Of a DNA stretch of 64,000 nt, positions 1 through 8,530 are shown in pieces (within the stretch, counting starts at the first letter, position 1; the number at the start of each line of letters is the position of its first letter). The DNA comes from JALNYB01 sp963676235 (GTDB lineage Archaea; Thermoplasmatota; Thermoplasmata; Methanomassiliicoccales; Methanomethylophilaceae), in NCBI GenBank assembly GCA_963676235.1, contig OY781044.1, positions 124,001-188,000 on the forward strand, written 5' to 3'. The notes beneath the pieces are model-generated. The model was not told where the DNA came from and searched no databases. It saw nothing but the letters and a program-made list of their open reading frames with translations. Both the position numbers and the translations under genes were made by a program.

Positions 1-582
1 GAGAAAGGATTGATACCCGTTGTTGTCCAGGATTACCTGACAAATGAGGTGCTCATGGTCGCATGGGCCAACGAAGAGGCGGTAAACCTCATGGAGACCA
101 CGGGCTACACCCATTTCTGGTCCAGAAGCAGAGAGAAGATGTGGCAGAAAGGAGAAGAATCGGGTCACGTCCAGAAGATCAGATCCATTCAGGCGGATTG
201 CGATTCCGATACGTTGTTGGTACGCGTGGAACAAACAGGCGCCGCCTGTCATACTGGAGCTCCTTCGTGCTTCTACAAGACGATCTACGGAAACCCGGAT
301 GCCACGATGTCCATCATCCCCGACCTCTGGAGGGTCATAAAGGACCGCAAAGAGAACCCTTCCGATGACAGCTACACCTGCAAACTCTTCAACGACGAGA
401 CGAAGATGTGCAAGAAGGTCATCGAGGAAGCGGGAGAATTCGCCCTTGCCATAAAAGACGGAGACAAGGACGAGATGGCGTGGGAACTGGCCGATCTAAT
501 CTACCACTCTATGGTGGCAGTTGTCAGTACCGGTCTTTCCATGGAGCAGGTGTACGAGAAACTTGTGGAGAGGAGACAATGA
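1..582 (+). CDS. hisIE: Bifunctional phosphoribosyl-AMP cyclohydrolase / phosphoribosyl-ATP pyrophosphatase, 5' end cut by window
   Basis: Catalyses steps 2 and 3 of histidine biosynthesis in the cytoplasm: hydrolysis of phosphoribosyl-ATP to phosphoribosyl-AMP (HisE part) and opening of the adenine ring (HisI part). The first half shows HisI hallmarks: the stretch FWSRSREKMWQKG, then SGHVQKI, then the metal-binding region DCDSDTLL and GAACHTGAPSCFY. The second half is a MazG-like HisE domain with CKLFNDETKMCKK, VIEEAGEFALA and WELADLIYHSMV. The fusion is the common arrangement (about 200 residues). The frame is open to base 1, and EKG precedes the first possible start (TTG at 10), matching the family's usual FDEKGLIP opening, so the true start lies upstream of the window. 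The stop overlaps the start of the next gene (ATGA), indicating one operon. Confidence 0.93.
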   Translation, partial: EKGLIPVVVQDYLTNEVLMVAWANEEAVNLMETTGYTHFWSRSREKMWQKGEESGHVQKIRSIQADCDSDTLLVRVEQTGAACHTGAPSCFYKTIYGNPDATMSIIPDLWRVIKDRKENPSDDSYTCKLFNDETKMCKKVIEEAGEFALAIKDGDKDEMAWELADLIYHSMVAVVSTGLSMEQVYEKLVERRQ

Positions 583-1229
583 GAATAGATCTGCATACAC
601 ATACGATATTCAGCGACGGGGAACTGATCCCGTCGGAATTGGTTAGAAGGGCGATGTATCTCAACCACAGTGCCATAGCTATAACAGACCATGTGGACGT
701 CACGAATGTGGAATTCGTTGTCACCAATCTGGTAAAAGCGATAGAGTTGTGCGAAGATTACATAAAGGTCATTCCTGGAGTGGAGATCACGCATGTCCCT
801 CCTAACAAGATCGATTCTGTCGCGAAGAAAGCCAGGAGATTCGGAGCACAGTGGATCGTTGTCCACGGAGAGACCGTGACGGAACCCGTCATGCCCGGTA
901 CCAACCTCGCATCCGCACAGAATCCTGAGATAGATATCCTGGCCCATCCCGGATTTATAACCTTGGAAGAAGCTCAGATCGCCAAGGATAACGACGTCAT
1001 CCTGGAGATCACCGGAAGGATGGGACACAACATAACCAACGGTCACGTTGCAAACATGGCAAGAGCTGTCGGGGCCAAGATGGTCATCGATTCCGATACC
1101 CATGCACCCGAGAATCTCATGGATGAGAAAGCAGCTTGGACTGTGGCCTTGGGAGCCGGACTCACGAGAGAAGAGGCTGAAAAAGCCATAAATGTCACGC
1201 CTTTCGAAGCTATTCAACACCTTTATTGA
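579..1229 (+). CDS. PHP-domain phosphoesterase (histidinol-phosphatase-like)
   Basis: A 216-residue protein of the PHP metal-dependent phosphoesterase superfamily. The N-terminus carries the metal-binding motif DLHTHT (residues 4-9), followed by AITDHVD, VIPGVEI, a conserved WIVVHGE, DILAHPGF and SDTHAP, so all the usual histidine and aspartate ligand blocks are present. Archaeal relatives are often labelled 'histidinol phosphate phosphatase domain-containing'. Coupling to hisIE makes a role as the missing histidinol-phosphate phosphatase reasonable, but the substrate cannot be read from sequence, and RNase P p30-like or other PHP roles remain possible. The start is the ATG at 579, whose ATGA overlaps the hisIE stop; the longer in-frame extension to 408 runs through hisIE and is a shadow. 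Confidence 0.88.
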   Translation: MRIDLHTHTIFSDGELIPSELVRRAMYLNHSAIAITDHVDVTNVEFVVTNLVKAIELCEDYIKVIPGVEITHVPPNKIDSVAKKARRFGAQWIVVHGETVTEPVMPGTNLASAQNPEIDILAHPGFITLEEAQIAKDNDVILEITGRMGHNITNGHVANMARAVGAKMVIDSDTHAPENLMDEKAAWTVALGAGLTREEAEKAINVTPFEAIQHLY

Positions 1230-1309
1230 AACTCCTTTTTTTTACATTTTAGTTGATTTTAACTCAACAGTCGATTTAAAAACATCTTAAAATAATGCAA
1301 AAACAGACA

Positions 1310-3007
1310 TCATAGCTTGAATATCTTCCTCCAACGCTCATCAGATGTATAATGTTTTAACGCGCACCCGTAGTTTCTCTTTAATCTTCTGAACTTGAAT
1401 GAAACACTCAAACTCAAGACGACGTATTCAAATATGGCCGATATTGTTTTTCTGACACTACGTTTCGCAATAAAACCCCTCTTGCCATCTATATCATATA
1501 GAACCTTGCCCACCCTGTAAAAATGAGAAGAATCCATATCATCCACATATGATACGATTTCTCCTCTGGAAGGTAGAAGAAGACCATTGATTGATACGGC
1601 ACGCTTCCAATATCCTTTGTTTGCTATGATTGCAGAATCGCCTATACTCGATCTCAGCTCATTCAAATTACCTGTATTCAACTGATTGGTGATGATGATT
1701 CCATTCTGACAAAAATTGAATACGAATTCGGGTCCTTTGATGAAATCTTTTACTCCTTTGAACATCATATCGGCACATTCATATCTATAGCAAACAGCCT
1801 CGAAAAGTGCATTCTTCAGCATCCATCTTGCATCGCTAACAGATATTTCACCAGTTGTGCATCCTATGATCAGATGATTACGTGCATAGTAGTAATATGT
1901 GGATGTCGAGAACTTATTCCTGAACGAATCATGCCAAACCGATATATTCCCGAGTATTATGATCTCAGGCTTGGACCTGAGACTATACTCTACATCGTCC
2001 TCTTTTATGAAAAGAGGAAGCGGGTATCCTTTACCAGATACACTGGAACATGGCACCAAACAATACCACCAACCAAGATAATCTACAAGTTCCTCATCTT
2101 CTAATTCAAAACAATCCTTTATATCTGACAGATTCAACCCGTTCTTGTTCGATATCAACTCTCTTTTGAAATATCTTGCACCTGATTCGTGAACCACCTC
2201 TGGATCGTCCATAAGAAGCATTGTCCCGCCTATCCATGCATCGACATGGTCATGAGATAAGAAAGAAGCTAAAATCCAGGTACGATAGAGAGCTTCTGGA
2301 TCGAAGACGGCATCATCATCATTGATCAGAATATGAGAGAACCTTTTCGTATCGATGATCTCCATCATGCCTCTGGTGAACCCACCGCTTCCTCCCAGAT
2401 TCTCTGAAGCGATCAGATGGACCCTGTCATCACTCGAAACCTTGCCAAAAAGAGTATTACTGTTATCAATAACAAAAAGTTCTACCGACCTTGAAAAGGT
2501 TCCACCTATTCTGTCCAAGTAAGCCAATATATAATTCAATTTATCAATAACAAATTGTTCACGGTTGAATGTACAGATGTCCAAGCCTATTCGTATATTG
2601 TTTCTGAATTCAGATTCACATGAAAATCCACCGCTGTACACCATGGACCCATCGGATCTTGAAGAAATTATGATGCCAAGAAGTCCATTTGATGGACAGT
2701 TCTCTATCTTTATATCCGTGGTATCTGAAATGTCCGATATCTTGAGCAGACGCTCTTCAATCCCATCATAACAGTATATGGATATCTTGAATGTACCTTT
2801 GATCTTCAGAAAGACTCCGAATGATGATATCCCTGTATATTTGACCCATTTATTCAAAGATAACAGATTGAAATAAGACCGCAGATCCAATTCCTGTCCT
2901 TTGTCCAATGATATGGGAAACGATATCCCTGATTGACCATGCCTCGTATATAGCCGATCAATATTATCAATGAAACGATCCGGAAGAATAAAATTCTGCA
3001 GTATCAT
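1310..3007 (-). CDS. GlfT2-like galactofuranosyltransferase (GT2, one N-terminal beta module)
   Basis: A 565-residue glycosyltransferase resembling mycobacterial GlfT2, which polymerises galactofuranose from UDP-Galf. The N-terminal ~140 residues form a beta-sandwich-like module (blocks NLLSLNKWVKY, FLKIKGTFKIS, YSGGF). The GT-A fold follows, starting at GLDICTFNRE, with the nucleotide/metal motif INDDDAVF, the LGGSGGFTRGM loop, GWWYCLVP, the acidic PLFIKEDDVEYS and a WHDSF histidine motif; a helical C-terminal region completes it. All key acidic residues seem present. It is the last gene of the minus-strand trio glf, galE, GT, 39 bp after galE, which supplies the donor pathway and supports a Galf transferase role. 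The acceptor is unknown. No signal peptide or membrane segment is obvious, so it probably works on the cytoplasmic face. Confidence 0.85.
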   Translation of the reverse strand: MILQNFILPDRFIDNIDRLYTRHGQSGISFPISLDKGQELDLRSYFNLLSLNKWVKYTGISSFGVFLKIKGTFKISIYCYDGIEERLLKISDISDTTDIKIENCPSNGLLGIIISSRSDGSMVYSGGFSCESEFRNNIRIGLDICTFNREQFVIDKLNYILAYLDRIGGTFSRSVELFVIDNSNTLFGKVSSDDRVHLIASENLGGSGGFTRGMMEIIDTKRFSHILINDDDAVFDPEALYRTWILASFLSHDHVDAWIGGTMLLMDDPEVVHESGARYFKRELISNKNGLNLSDIKDCFELEDEELVDYLGWWYCLVPCSSVSGKGYPLPLFIKEDDVEYSLRSKPEIIILGNISVWHDSFRNKFSTSTYYYYARNHLIIGCTTGEISVSDARWMLKNALFEAVCYRYECADMMFKGVKDFIKGPEFVFNFCQNGIIITNQLNTGNLNELRSSIGDSAIIANKGYWKRAVSINGLLLPSRGEIVSYVDDMDSSHFYRVGKVLYDIDGKRGFIAKRSVRKTISAIFEYVVLSLSVSFKFRRLKRNYGCALKHYTSDERWRKIFKL

Positions 3008-3046
3008 GATCTCTTCTTCCGTATTACGATATGATACATTAATTAC

Positions 3047-4066
3047 TCAGTGCTGAGAAATGATCGCTTCATGCATCTTTTTCTCCCAAGCATAAGCCGT
3101 CTCGATACTATCTTTAAGACTGCGCACTGGTTTCCATCCCAAGACCATCTTAGCTTTTGAATTATCTGCAACAAGCACAGCAGGATCTCCTGGACGTCTC
3201 GGCATCACCTTCAAAGGTATCTTTTTACCTGTGATGCTCTCACACTCTGAGAACACTTCTTTGACTGTGTTGCCGTCATTGGTACCTATATTGAAATAAT
3301 CTGTACTTCCGCCTTCCAACAGATATCTGAGTGCAAGCACGTGGGCGTCCGCAAGATCCTCCACGTTAACATAATCCCTTATGCACGTGCCATCCTTTGT
3401 AGGATAATCATCGCCATACATCTCAAAGGTCCTTCCGTCTCCGAATGTAGATTTCAATATATTGGGAATCAAGTGGGTTTCTGGATCATGCCATTCTCCG
3501 ACTCTGCAATATCTGTCAGCACCTGCGACATTGAAATATCTTAGACGAACACTCCTAAGGCCGTATGCCATATCGTAATCGTCCATTATCCTCTCTATCA
3601 TGAGCTTGGAACGTCCGTAGGGATTGATCGGCAATTGAGGATGATTCTCATCTATGGGAGTGTATTCCGGTTCTCCGTATGTAGCGGCAGTGGATGAGAA
3701 TACGATCTTATTCACGTCGTGAGACAGCATAGAATCCAAAAGATTTAGAGTGCCGCAGATATTATTACGGTAATAAAGATCTGGTTTTTTCATTGATTCA
3801 GCGACCTGGGACAATGCAGCGAAATGAACAACGGAATCTATCTCTTGACCTTTGAATACATAATCTATATCGGAGATTTTTCCAAGATCTCCCTTCACGG
3901 TGCCAAGGAATTCTCCTTTGGATTTGATGCCCTTGAATATATCAGACATCACAGAATGCCCTGTATTGAAATTGTCGAAGGTTATGACATCATATCCCGC
4001 ATCCATCAGCGCTATGACGCAATGGCTGCCTATGTACCCGTTACCGCCGGTCACCAGAACTTTCAT
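3047..4066 (-). CDS. galE: UDP-glucose 4-epimerase
   Basis: A 339-residue short-chain dehydrogenase-type epimerase that interconverts UDP-glucose and UDP-galactose with bound NAD. The N-terminus has the Rossmann motif TGGNGYIG (residues 6-13) and the GalE-typical DNFNTGH. The catalytic set is intact: SST at 124-126 and Y150-xxx-K154 in NPYGRSK. Further family blocks are YFNVAGA, HLIPNILK, YGDDYPTKDGTCIRDYVNV and FNIGTNDGN. Its length is typical. The start ATG overlaps the stop of glf by four bases, so the two are translationally coupled. It makes UDP-galactopyranose, the substrate of the neighbouring mutase, so the operon converts UDP-Glc through UDP-Galp to UDP-Galf. Confidence 0.95.
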   Translation of the reverse strand: MKVLVTGGNGYIGSHCVIALMDAGYDVITFDNFNTGHSVMSDIFKGIKSKGEFLGTVKGDLGKISDIDYVFKGQEIDSVVHFAALSQVAESMKKPDLYYRNNICGTLNLLDSMLSHDVNKIVFSSTAATYGEPEYTPIDENHPQLPINPYGRSKLMIERIMDDYDMAYGLRSVRLRYFNVAGADRYCRVGEWHDPETHLIPNILKSTFGDGRTFEMYGDDYPTKDGTCIRDYVNVEDLADAHVLALRYLLEGGSTDYFNIGTNDGNTVKEVFSECESITGKKIPLKVMPRRPGDPAVLVADNSKAKMVLGWKPVRSLKDSIETAYAWEKKMHEAIISQH

Positions 4067-5181
4067 TCGAACACTTCCTTGAATACCTGCATCGCCCTGA
4101 GAACCGCTTTGTCCATATCGTAATATTTGTAATCTCCCAACCTTCCTAACAGATGGAGATTTCTATATTTCTTCAATGCAGCTTCTTTATACATCTCGTA
4201 GAGTCTTTGATTCTCTTCGCATGGTATCGGATAATATCTTTCATTGCGACCGAGCTCGAAAGCCTCAGAATACTCTTTTGCTATGACGGTCTTTTCGGAT
4301 CTGTCGTTCAGATAATACTTGTATTCATGTATTCTTGTGAAATCATAATTATTGGGGTAATTGACCACCGAATTAGATTGATAATGCTCACAGTCGTGAG
4401 TCTCCAATTTAAAATTTACACTCCTATATGGTAATTGACCCAATGAATAGTCCATCAATTCATCTATGGGGCCAGTGTAGAATATATGATCGTATTGATC
4501 CAGATCTTCGATATCCTTGAAATCAATATTAAGCCTCAATTCTATATTGGGATGATCTAACATCTTTTCGATCATATTTGTATAACCTTTCAACGGGATA
4601 CCCTGATATTTATCTTGAAAATACCTATTGTCTTTACTTAGATAGACTGGAACTCTGGCTGTAACGGCCCCGTCGATATCTTTTGATGACGTACCCCACT
4701 GTTTTTCAGTGTAATGAAGGAATACCTTTTCATAGATATATTCTGCAAGGAATCTAAGATCTTCATCGTCTTGCTGCATGAAATCCCTTATAGGTATCTT
4801 TGAATTGTATGGAAAATTAGAAAGTAATTTACTCTCCAGCCTTTGAGACAAAAACTCTGGAAAAACATCATTAATTGTGTTGAAATTAAAAGGTATGGTA
4901 GTCTCAATACCATCTATTATTGCAATCACCTTGTGCATATATGTATTAAAATCTGTGAATTGGGAGATATATTTCCAAACGTCTTCATTAGACGTGTGAA
5001 AAATGTGTGAACCATATTTGTGAATCATAATTCCATTGTTATCAAGATAATCAAAACAATTGCCACCCAAATGAGATGACTTATCGACGACGGTAACTGT
5101 TTTATTAGTTTTTGATACAATATAATTTGCAATCGTTGAACCAGAGATACCTGCTCCAACAACAAGAATTGAATCGCTCAT
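4063..5181 (-). CDS. glf: UDP-galactopyranose mutase
   Basis: A flavoprotein that contracts UDP-galactopyranose to UDP-galactofuranose. The FAD-binding motif VVGAGISGS starts the protein (about residues 6-14), followed by VVDKSSHLGGNCFDY and HKYGSHIFHT, a very characteristic Glf block. The substrate region EKQWGTSSKDIDGAVTARVP and the C-terminal LLGRLGDYKYYDMDKAV are also diagnostic. I chose the ATG at 5181 (MSDSILVVG) because Glf proteins begin directly with the FAD motif; the frame stays open to an upstream ATG at 5232, whose 17 extra residues do not look like part of the fold. It is the first gene of the operon with galE and the GlfT2-like transferase. Its promoter must lie in the AT-rich divergent region 5182-5346. 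Confidence 0.95.
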   Translation of the reverse strand: MSDSILVVGAGISGSTIANYIVSKTNKTVTVVDKSSHLGGNCFDYLDNNGIMIHKYGSHIFHTSNEDVWKYISQFTDFNTYMHKVIAIIDGIETTIPFNFNTINDVFPEFLSQRLESKLLSNFPYNSKIPIRDFMQQDDEDLRFLAEYIYEKVFLHYTEKQWGTSSKDIDGAVTARVPVYLSKDNRYFQDKYQGIPLKGYTNMIEKMLDHPNIELRLNIDFKDIEDLDQYDHIFYTGPIDELMDYSLGQLPYRSVNFKLETHDCEHYQSNSVVNYPNNYDFTRIHEYKYYLNDRSEKTVIAKEYSEAFELGRNERYYPIPCEENQRLYEMYKEAALKKYRNLHLLGRLGDYKYYDMDKAVLRAMQVFKEVFE

Positions 5182-5346
5182 GACACTAGTTAAGAGTTGA
5201 TCAATATTTATCAATTCACAACGAATTTTCAAACGCCGACATCGGACTGCTACTTGTCGTTGTCTATATCAATAATATTAACACACAGCCATACAAATTT
5301 AATTAAACAATAGAACAATAATGCCACGCAACATATCGGTGAGAAA
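5182..5346. promoter_or_regulatory. Divergent intergenic region between the glf operon (-) and the AT-rich glycan genes (+)
   Basis: The 165-bp region between two outward-facing transcription units must contain both promoters. It is strongly AT-rich, with TATA-like stretches on both strands: near 5205-5215 (atatttat, suitable for glf) and near 5296-5308 (aaatttaatta, suitable for the plus-strand gene). A short inverted repeat, ttgat then eight bases then atcaa, lies close to the glf start near 5198-5215. A GGTGAG ribosome-binding-like sequence at 5338-5343 precedes the TTG start at 5347. Transcription start sites are not determined. Confidence 0.45.
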
Positions 5347-8300
5347 TTGAATAGTCCAACATTCGTGTTACAAAAAATATTACTTCCACATGACTTAAGA
5401 TATTATGATTGCTTAGAAGATATTTATTCTGGTGATGGCGTTTTTTTTACTTCAAATAAAAATTGTTTCACCATATGTAAAGAAAAAACATTAACATTTC
5501 ATAGATGCGCTAACTCTTTTTCGATAAAAAAATGGAAAAACTATATCAATTCTGCATTACTTAAAATAGAAATAATTGGTGAATTCGTTTTAAAAATAAT
5601 AGAAACAGATGATGATTCATACCACACAATAAAAGAATCAGAACACAAATGTTCTACTATAACAGAAATCACTATAGAAATACCAGATAATTCGAATTAC
5701 ATAGGTTTTGAAATAACAGCAAAAGAAAACTGTGAATTATATTCTGGAAGTTATTGTTCATTATATTGTGATTTAAAAGATGATTTTTGGAAAATAGAAT
5801 CATTTATAAACGATAAATGTTTGATAATAGTAGATGAGGAAGTTCTTAAAATCCCTAACTGGATTACACATCACATATATCTAGATGGATCTAATAATAA
5901 TAAAATCCATATGATTGCTTGTTTTAATGATTTAGATGATTCTAGAAAAAAAATATTTACGACGAATAACCATGATGTACTACAAAAACTGCAAGACATT
6001 ATAATCCCAACAGATCACAAAACCTCTGAATACTATAGCGGCCCCCTAGAATATAATACAGAATGTAACTATCATCTTTTAAAAGATGGAAATAAATTAG
6101 AATTTAATTCACTTTATAATTCTTTTGCATGGAATAAGTGGAGAAACGCGGTAGGCATACAGTATGTCGTATTGAGCTTATTTATTGAAGGTATATTTGA
6201 AATTAATTTGGTTTCACAAAGAATAGACGGATCAGGAATTACTAGAAAAGATACGATAGCCCATAATACATACTTTGCATACCAAAAGAAAAAAATAGAT
6301 ATAATGTACCCAACATTTATTGACGACAAAATGACTATTGGGTTTGAAATTTTTGCTATTTCAGACTGTAAATTATATAAAGGATATTATTCAGCAATGC
6401 TTAACTGGTCTTCTTGGAATTATTTCTTTGATATTATTATTAAATACAACAATCAAAAAGTGCCAAAAAATTGGATTAAACTATTGGATGACTGCATTTT
6501 TAAAAAAAATGATTTAGAAAATTACTTAACAGAATTTAAGTTTGAATTTAACTACAATGGTGCTCAAGCTGAATTTTACCGGTTTGCGTGTATTCATGAA
6601 AATTTTGAAAACGCAACATTGATCGATGAAAAACCAGAGATTAAAGTTCAAAATTTATTGTTTCCTAAAGAAAAAAAATATGACCAACATTGGTGGATGT
6701 TTTATCAAGGAGATAGATTGAACTACAATGATTACAAAAATTGTTTTGTTCTTAATAACAAAATGGAAGCTAAATTTGGAACATATTTTAATTCTTTTTC
6801 GATAAAAAAATGGAAAAAATACTCCGATATAGAAAACGTACAACTGCATCTTAAAATTCGTGGTAATTTCTCAGTGACTGTAACATCATATACTGTGAAT
6901 AATTTTGAAGACGAAAAATCACTAATTGAAAAATGTCAAAAAAAATTATTTTATTCTTCGTTCGGAGAATACATAAAAATAGACATACCTGACTCGGAGG
7001 ACACCATAATTGGATTCAATATTGAAGCATACGAAAACATAGATATTTACGGCGGTTATTATACAATAAAAACAAAAAATAATGAAAAAAAGCACGTACA
7101 TCTTACTGTAGCAACAACAACATTCAAAAAAGAAGATTTTATAATACCCAATTTAGAATTGATAAGAGAAGAAATACTTGAATGTAACGAAGAGATTTCA
7201 AATAATTTTAATATACATGTAATAGACAACGGACGTTCACTTGATTGTCCTACACTTGAAACCGACAAGATAATAATTCATCCAAATAATAATGTTGGAG
7301 GGTCTGGTGGATACGCTAGAGGAATGATTGAAGCCCTTAATCAGAACATTAAGCCTACACATATACTTCTAATGGATGACGACGTACTAATACTGCCTGA
7401 GAGTATTAAACGTCTTTACAACTTACTTACAGTAATAAAACCTGAATATCAATCTCATTTCATAAGTGGAGCCATGCTATATTATGAACAAATGAATGAT
7501 CAATATGAAGATGTTGGATTTGTTCATAAAGATGGATCATACGGACCAATAAAACCGCGTATGGGTATGCATACCACATTTAATACGGTTAAAAACGAAG
7601 AACTTGAAATAAACAAAGATAACTGTTATTGTGGATGGTGGTTCTGTTGTATTCCAACAACAATTGCAAAACTGGATAACTTACCATTACCTCTTTTTAT
7701 TCGTGGTGATGACGTTGAATATAGCTTACGCAACAATGCTAAATTTATAACAATGAACGGCATATGCATTTGGCATATGGGATTTGTAAGAAAATTTAAT
7801 GCCGCAATGGAATTTTATCAAGTTCATAGAAATAGTCTCATAATACAATCAACAAGTAACATCTGCAATGATGTAAACTTTGTTAACCGCATATTCGATT
7901 TTGTAGAGAGGGAAATAAAACGTTTCAATTACGATCATGTCTCGTTATTACTTGATTCCATAGAGGATTACTTAAAAGGCCCATCCTTTATTGAGACAAC
8001 AACTGGAGAAAAAATAATTAATGAAAAAAGACAGAAAAATGAAAAATTGTTACCTATAGAACAAATATGCACAGAAAATTTAAACTTTGATGAAATATAT
8101 AAAAATACAAACAATTTATCAAGAATACAAAAAATAATATATGATCTTTCATACAACGGACAAAAATTTCCATTTTCAATCAATAAAGATGTGGGCATTA
8201 TTGCATATGATTGGTTTGACTGTCCAAAGAAACAATATCTAAAAAAAGAATTACTGGCAGTAAATCCATTCGAAAAAAGTGGCATTATCAGAAAAATTGA

Positions 8301-8445
8301 TAAACTTAAATTTAAAAAATTAATGAAACGTAAAAAAAATTTACTAAAACTATACAAGAAGACCAATATTTCTGTAAAGAAAAAATATTCAGATAAAAAA
8401 GCAGAAATGACCTCTACTGATTTCTGGGAAACATATTTAAAATAA
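5347..8445 (+). CDS. GlfT2-like glycosyltransferase with three tandem N-terminal beta modules
   Basis: A 1032-residue enzyme whose second half matches the GlfT2-type GT2 domain of the gene at 1310-3007. Shared motifs are GGSGGYARGM (651-660), the DDD metal/nucleotide motif in LLMDDDV (674-680), CGWWFCCIP (762-770), PLFIRGDDVEYS (782-793) and WHMGF (809-813). The N-terminal half holds three copies of a ~135-residue module, at about 8-140, 212-352 and 432-575. Each has an NSFxxxKW block, an LxIxGxF strand pair, a GFxIxA strand and a terminal YxGxY motif. Ordinary GlfT2 proteins have one. The start is TTG at 5347 with GGTGAG just upstream; the ATG at 5321 is out of frame. It is very AT- and A-rich compared with the flanks, suggesting transfer. 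The C-terminus is lysine-rich. Probably a Galf or related transferase; the linkage is unknown. Confidence 0.8.
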   Translation: MNSPTFVLQKILLPHDLRYYDCLEDIYSGDGVFFTSNKNCFTICKEKTLTFHRCANSFSIKKWKNYINSALLKIEIIGEFVLKIIETDDDSYHTIKESEHKCSTITEITIEIPDNSNYIGFEITAKENCELYSGSYCSLYCDLKDDFWKIESFINDKCLIIVDEEVLKIPNWITHHIYLDGSNNNKIHMIACFNDLDDSRKKIFTTNNHDVLQKLQDIIIPTDHKTSEYYSGPLEYNTECNYHLLKDGNKLEFNSLYNSFAWNKWRNAVGIQYVVLSLFIEGIFEINLVSQRIDGSGITRKDTIAHNTYFAYQKKKIDIMYPTFIDDKMTIGFEIFAISDCKLYKGYYSAMLNWSSWNYFFDIIIKYNNQKVPKNWIKLLDDCIFKKNDLENYLTEFKFEFNYNGAQAEFYRFACIHENFENATLIDEKPEIKVQNLLFPKEKKYDQHWWMFYQGDRLNYNDYKNCFVLNNKMEAKFGTYFNSFSIKKWKKYSDIENVQLHLKIRGNFSVTVTSYTVNNFEDEKSLIEKCQKKLFYSSFGEYIKIDIPDSEDTIIGFNIEAYENIDIYGGYYTIKTKNNEKKHVHLTVATTTFKKEDFIIPNLELIREEILECNEEISNNFNIHVIDNGRSLDCPTLETDKIIIHPNNNVGGSGGYARGMIEALNQNIKPTHILLMDDDVLILPESIKRLYNLLTVIKPEYQSHFISGAMLYYEQMNDQYEDVGFVHKDGSYGPIKPRMGMHTTFNTVKNEELEINKDNCYCGWWFCCIPTTIAKLDNLPLPLFIRGDDVEYSLRNNAKFITMNGICIWHMGFVRKFNAAMEFYQVHRNSLIIQSTSNICNDVNFVNRIFDFVEREIKRFNYDHVSLLLDSIEDYLKGPSFIETTTGEKIINEKRQKNEKLLPIEQICTENLNFDEIYKNTNNLSRIQKIIYDLSYNGQKFPFSINKDVGIIAYDWFDCPKKQYLKKELLAVNPFEKSGIIRKIDKLKFKKLMKRKKNLLKLYKKTNISVKKKYSDKKAEMTSTDFWETYLK

Positions 8446-8530
8446 CAATATAATTCTCGTCATCAATATTTAAACGAAGAATAAATAACTAGACACATCT
8501 CAATTCAATATAAAAATATAATAAAATCGG
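8446..8530. promoter_or_regulatory. AT-rich spacer between the two plus-strand glycan genes
   Basis: The 85-bp spacer is almost wholly A and T, with TATA-like runs (caatatttaaacg near 8466, aatataaaaatata near 8508). It could hold a separate promoter for the downstream gene, or simply reflect the composition of this segment. No clear ribosome-binding site precedes the ATG at 8531. Confidence 0.3.

Noticed and set aside
501..1220. 239-codon minus-strand frame opposite the PHP gene
   Set aside because: Shadow of two well-supported plus-strand genes; no motif.
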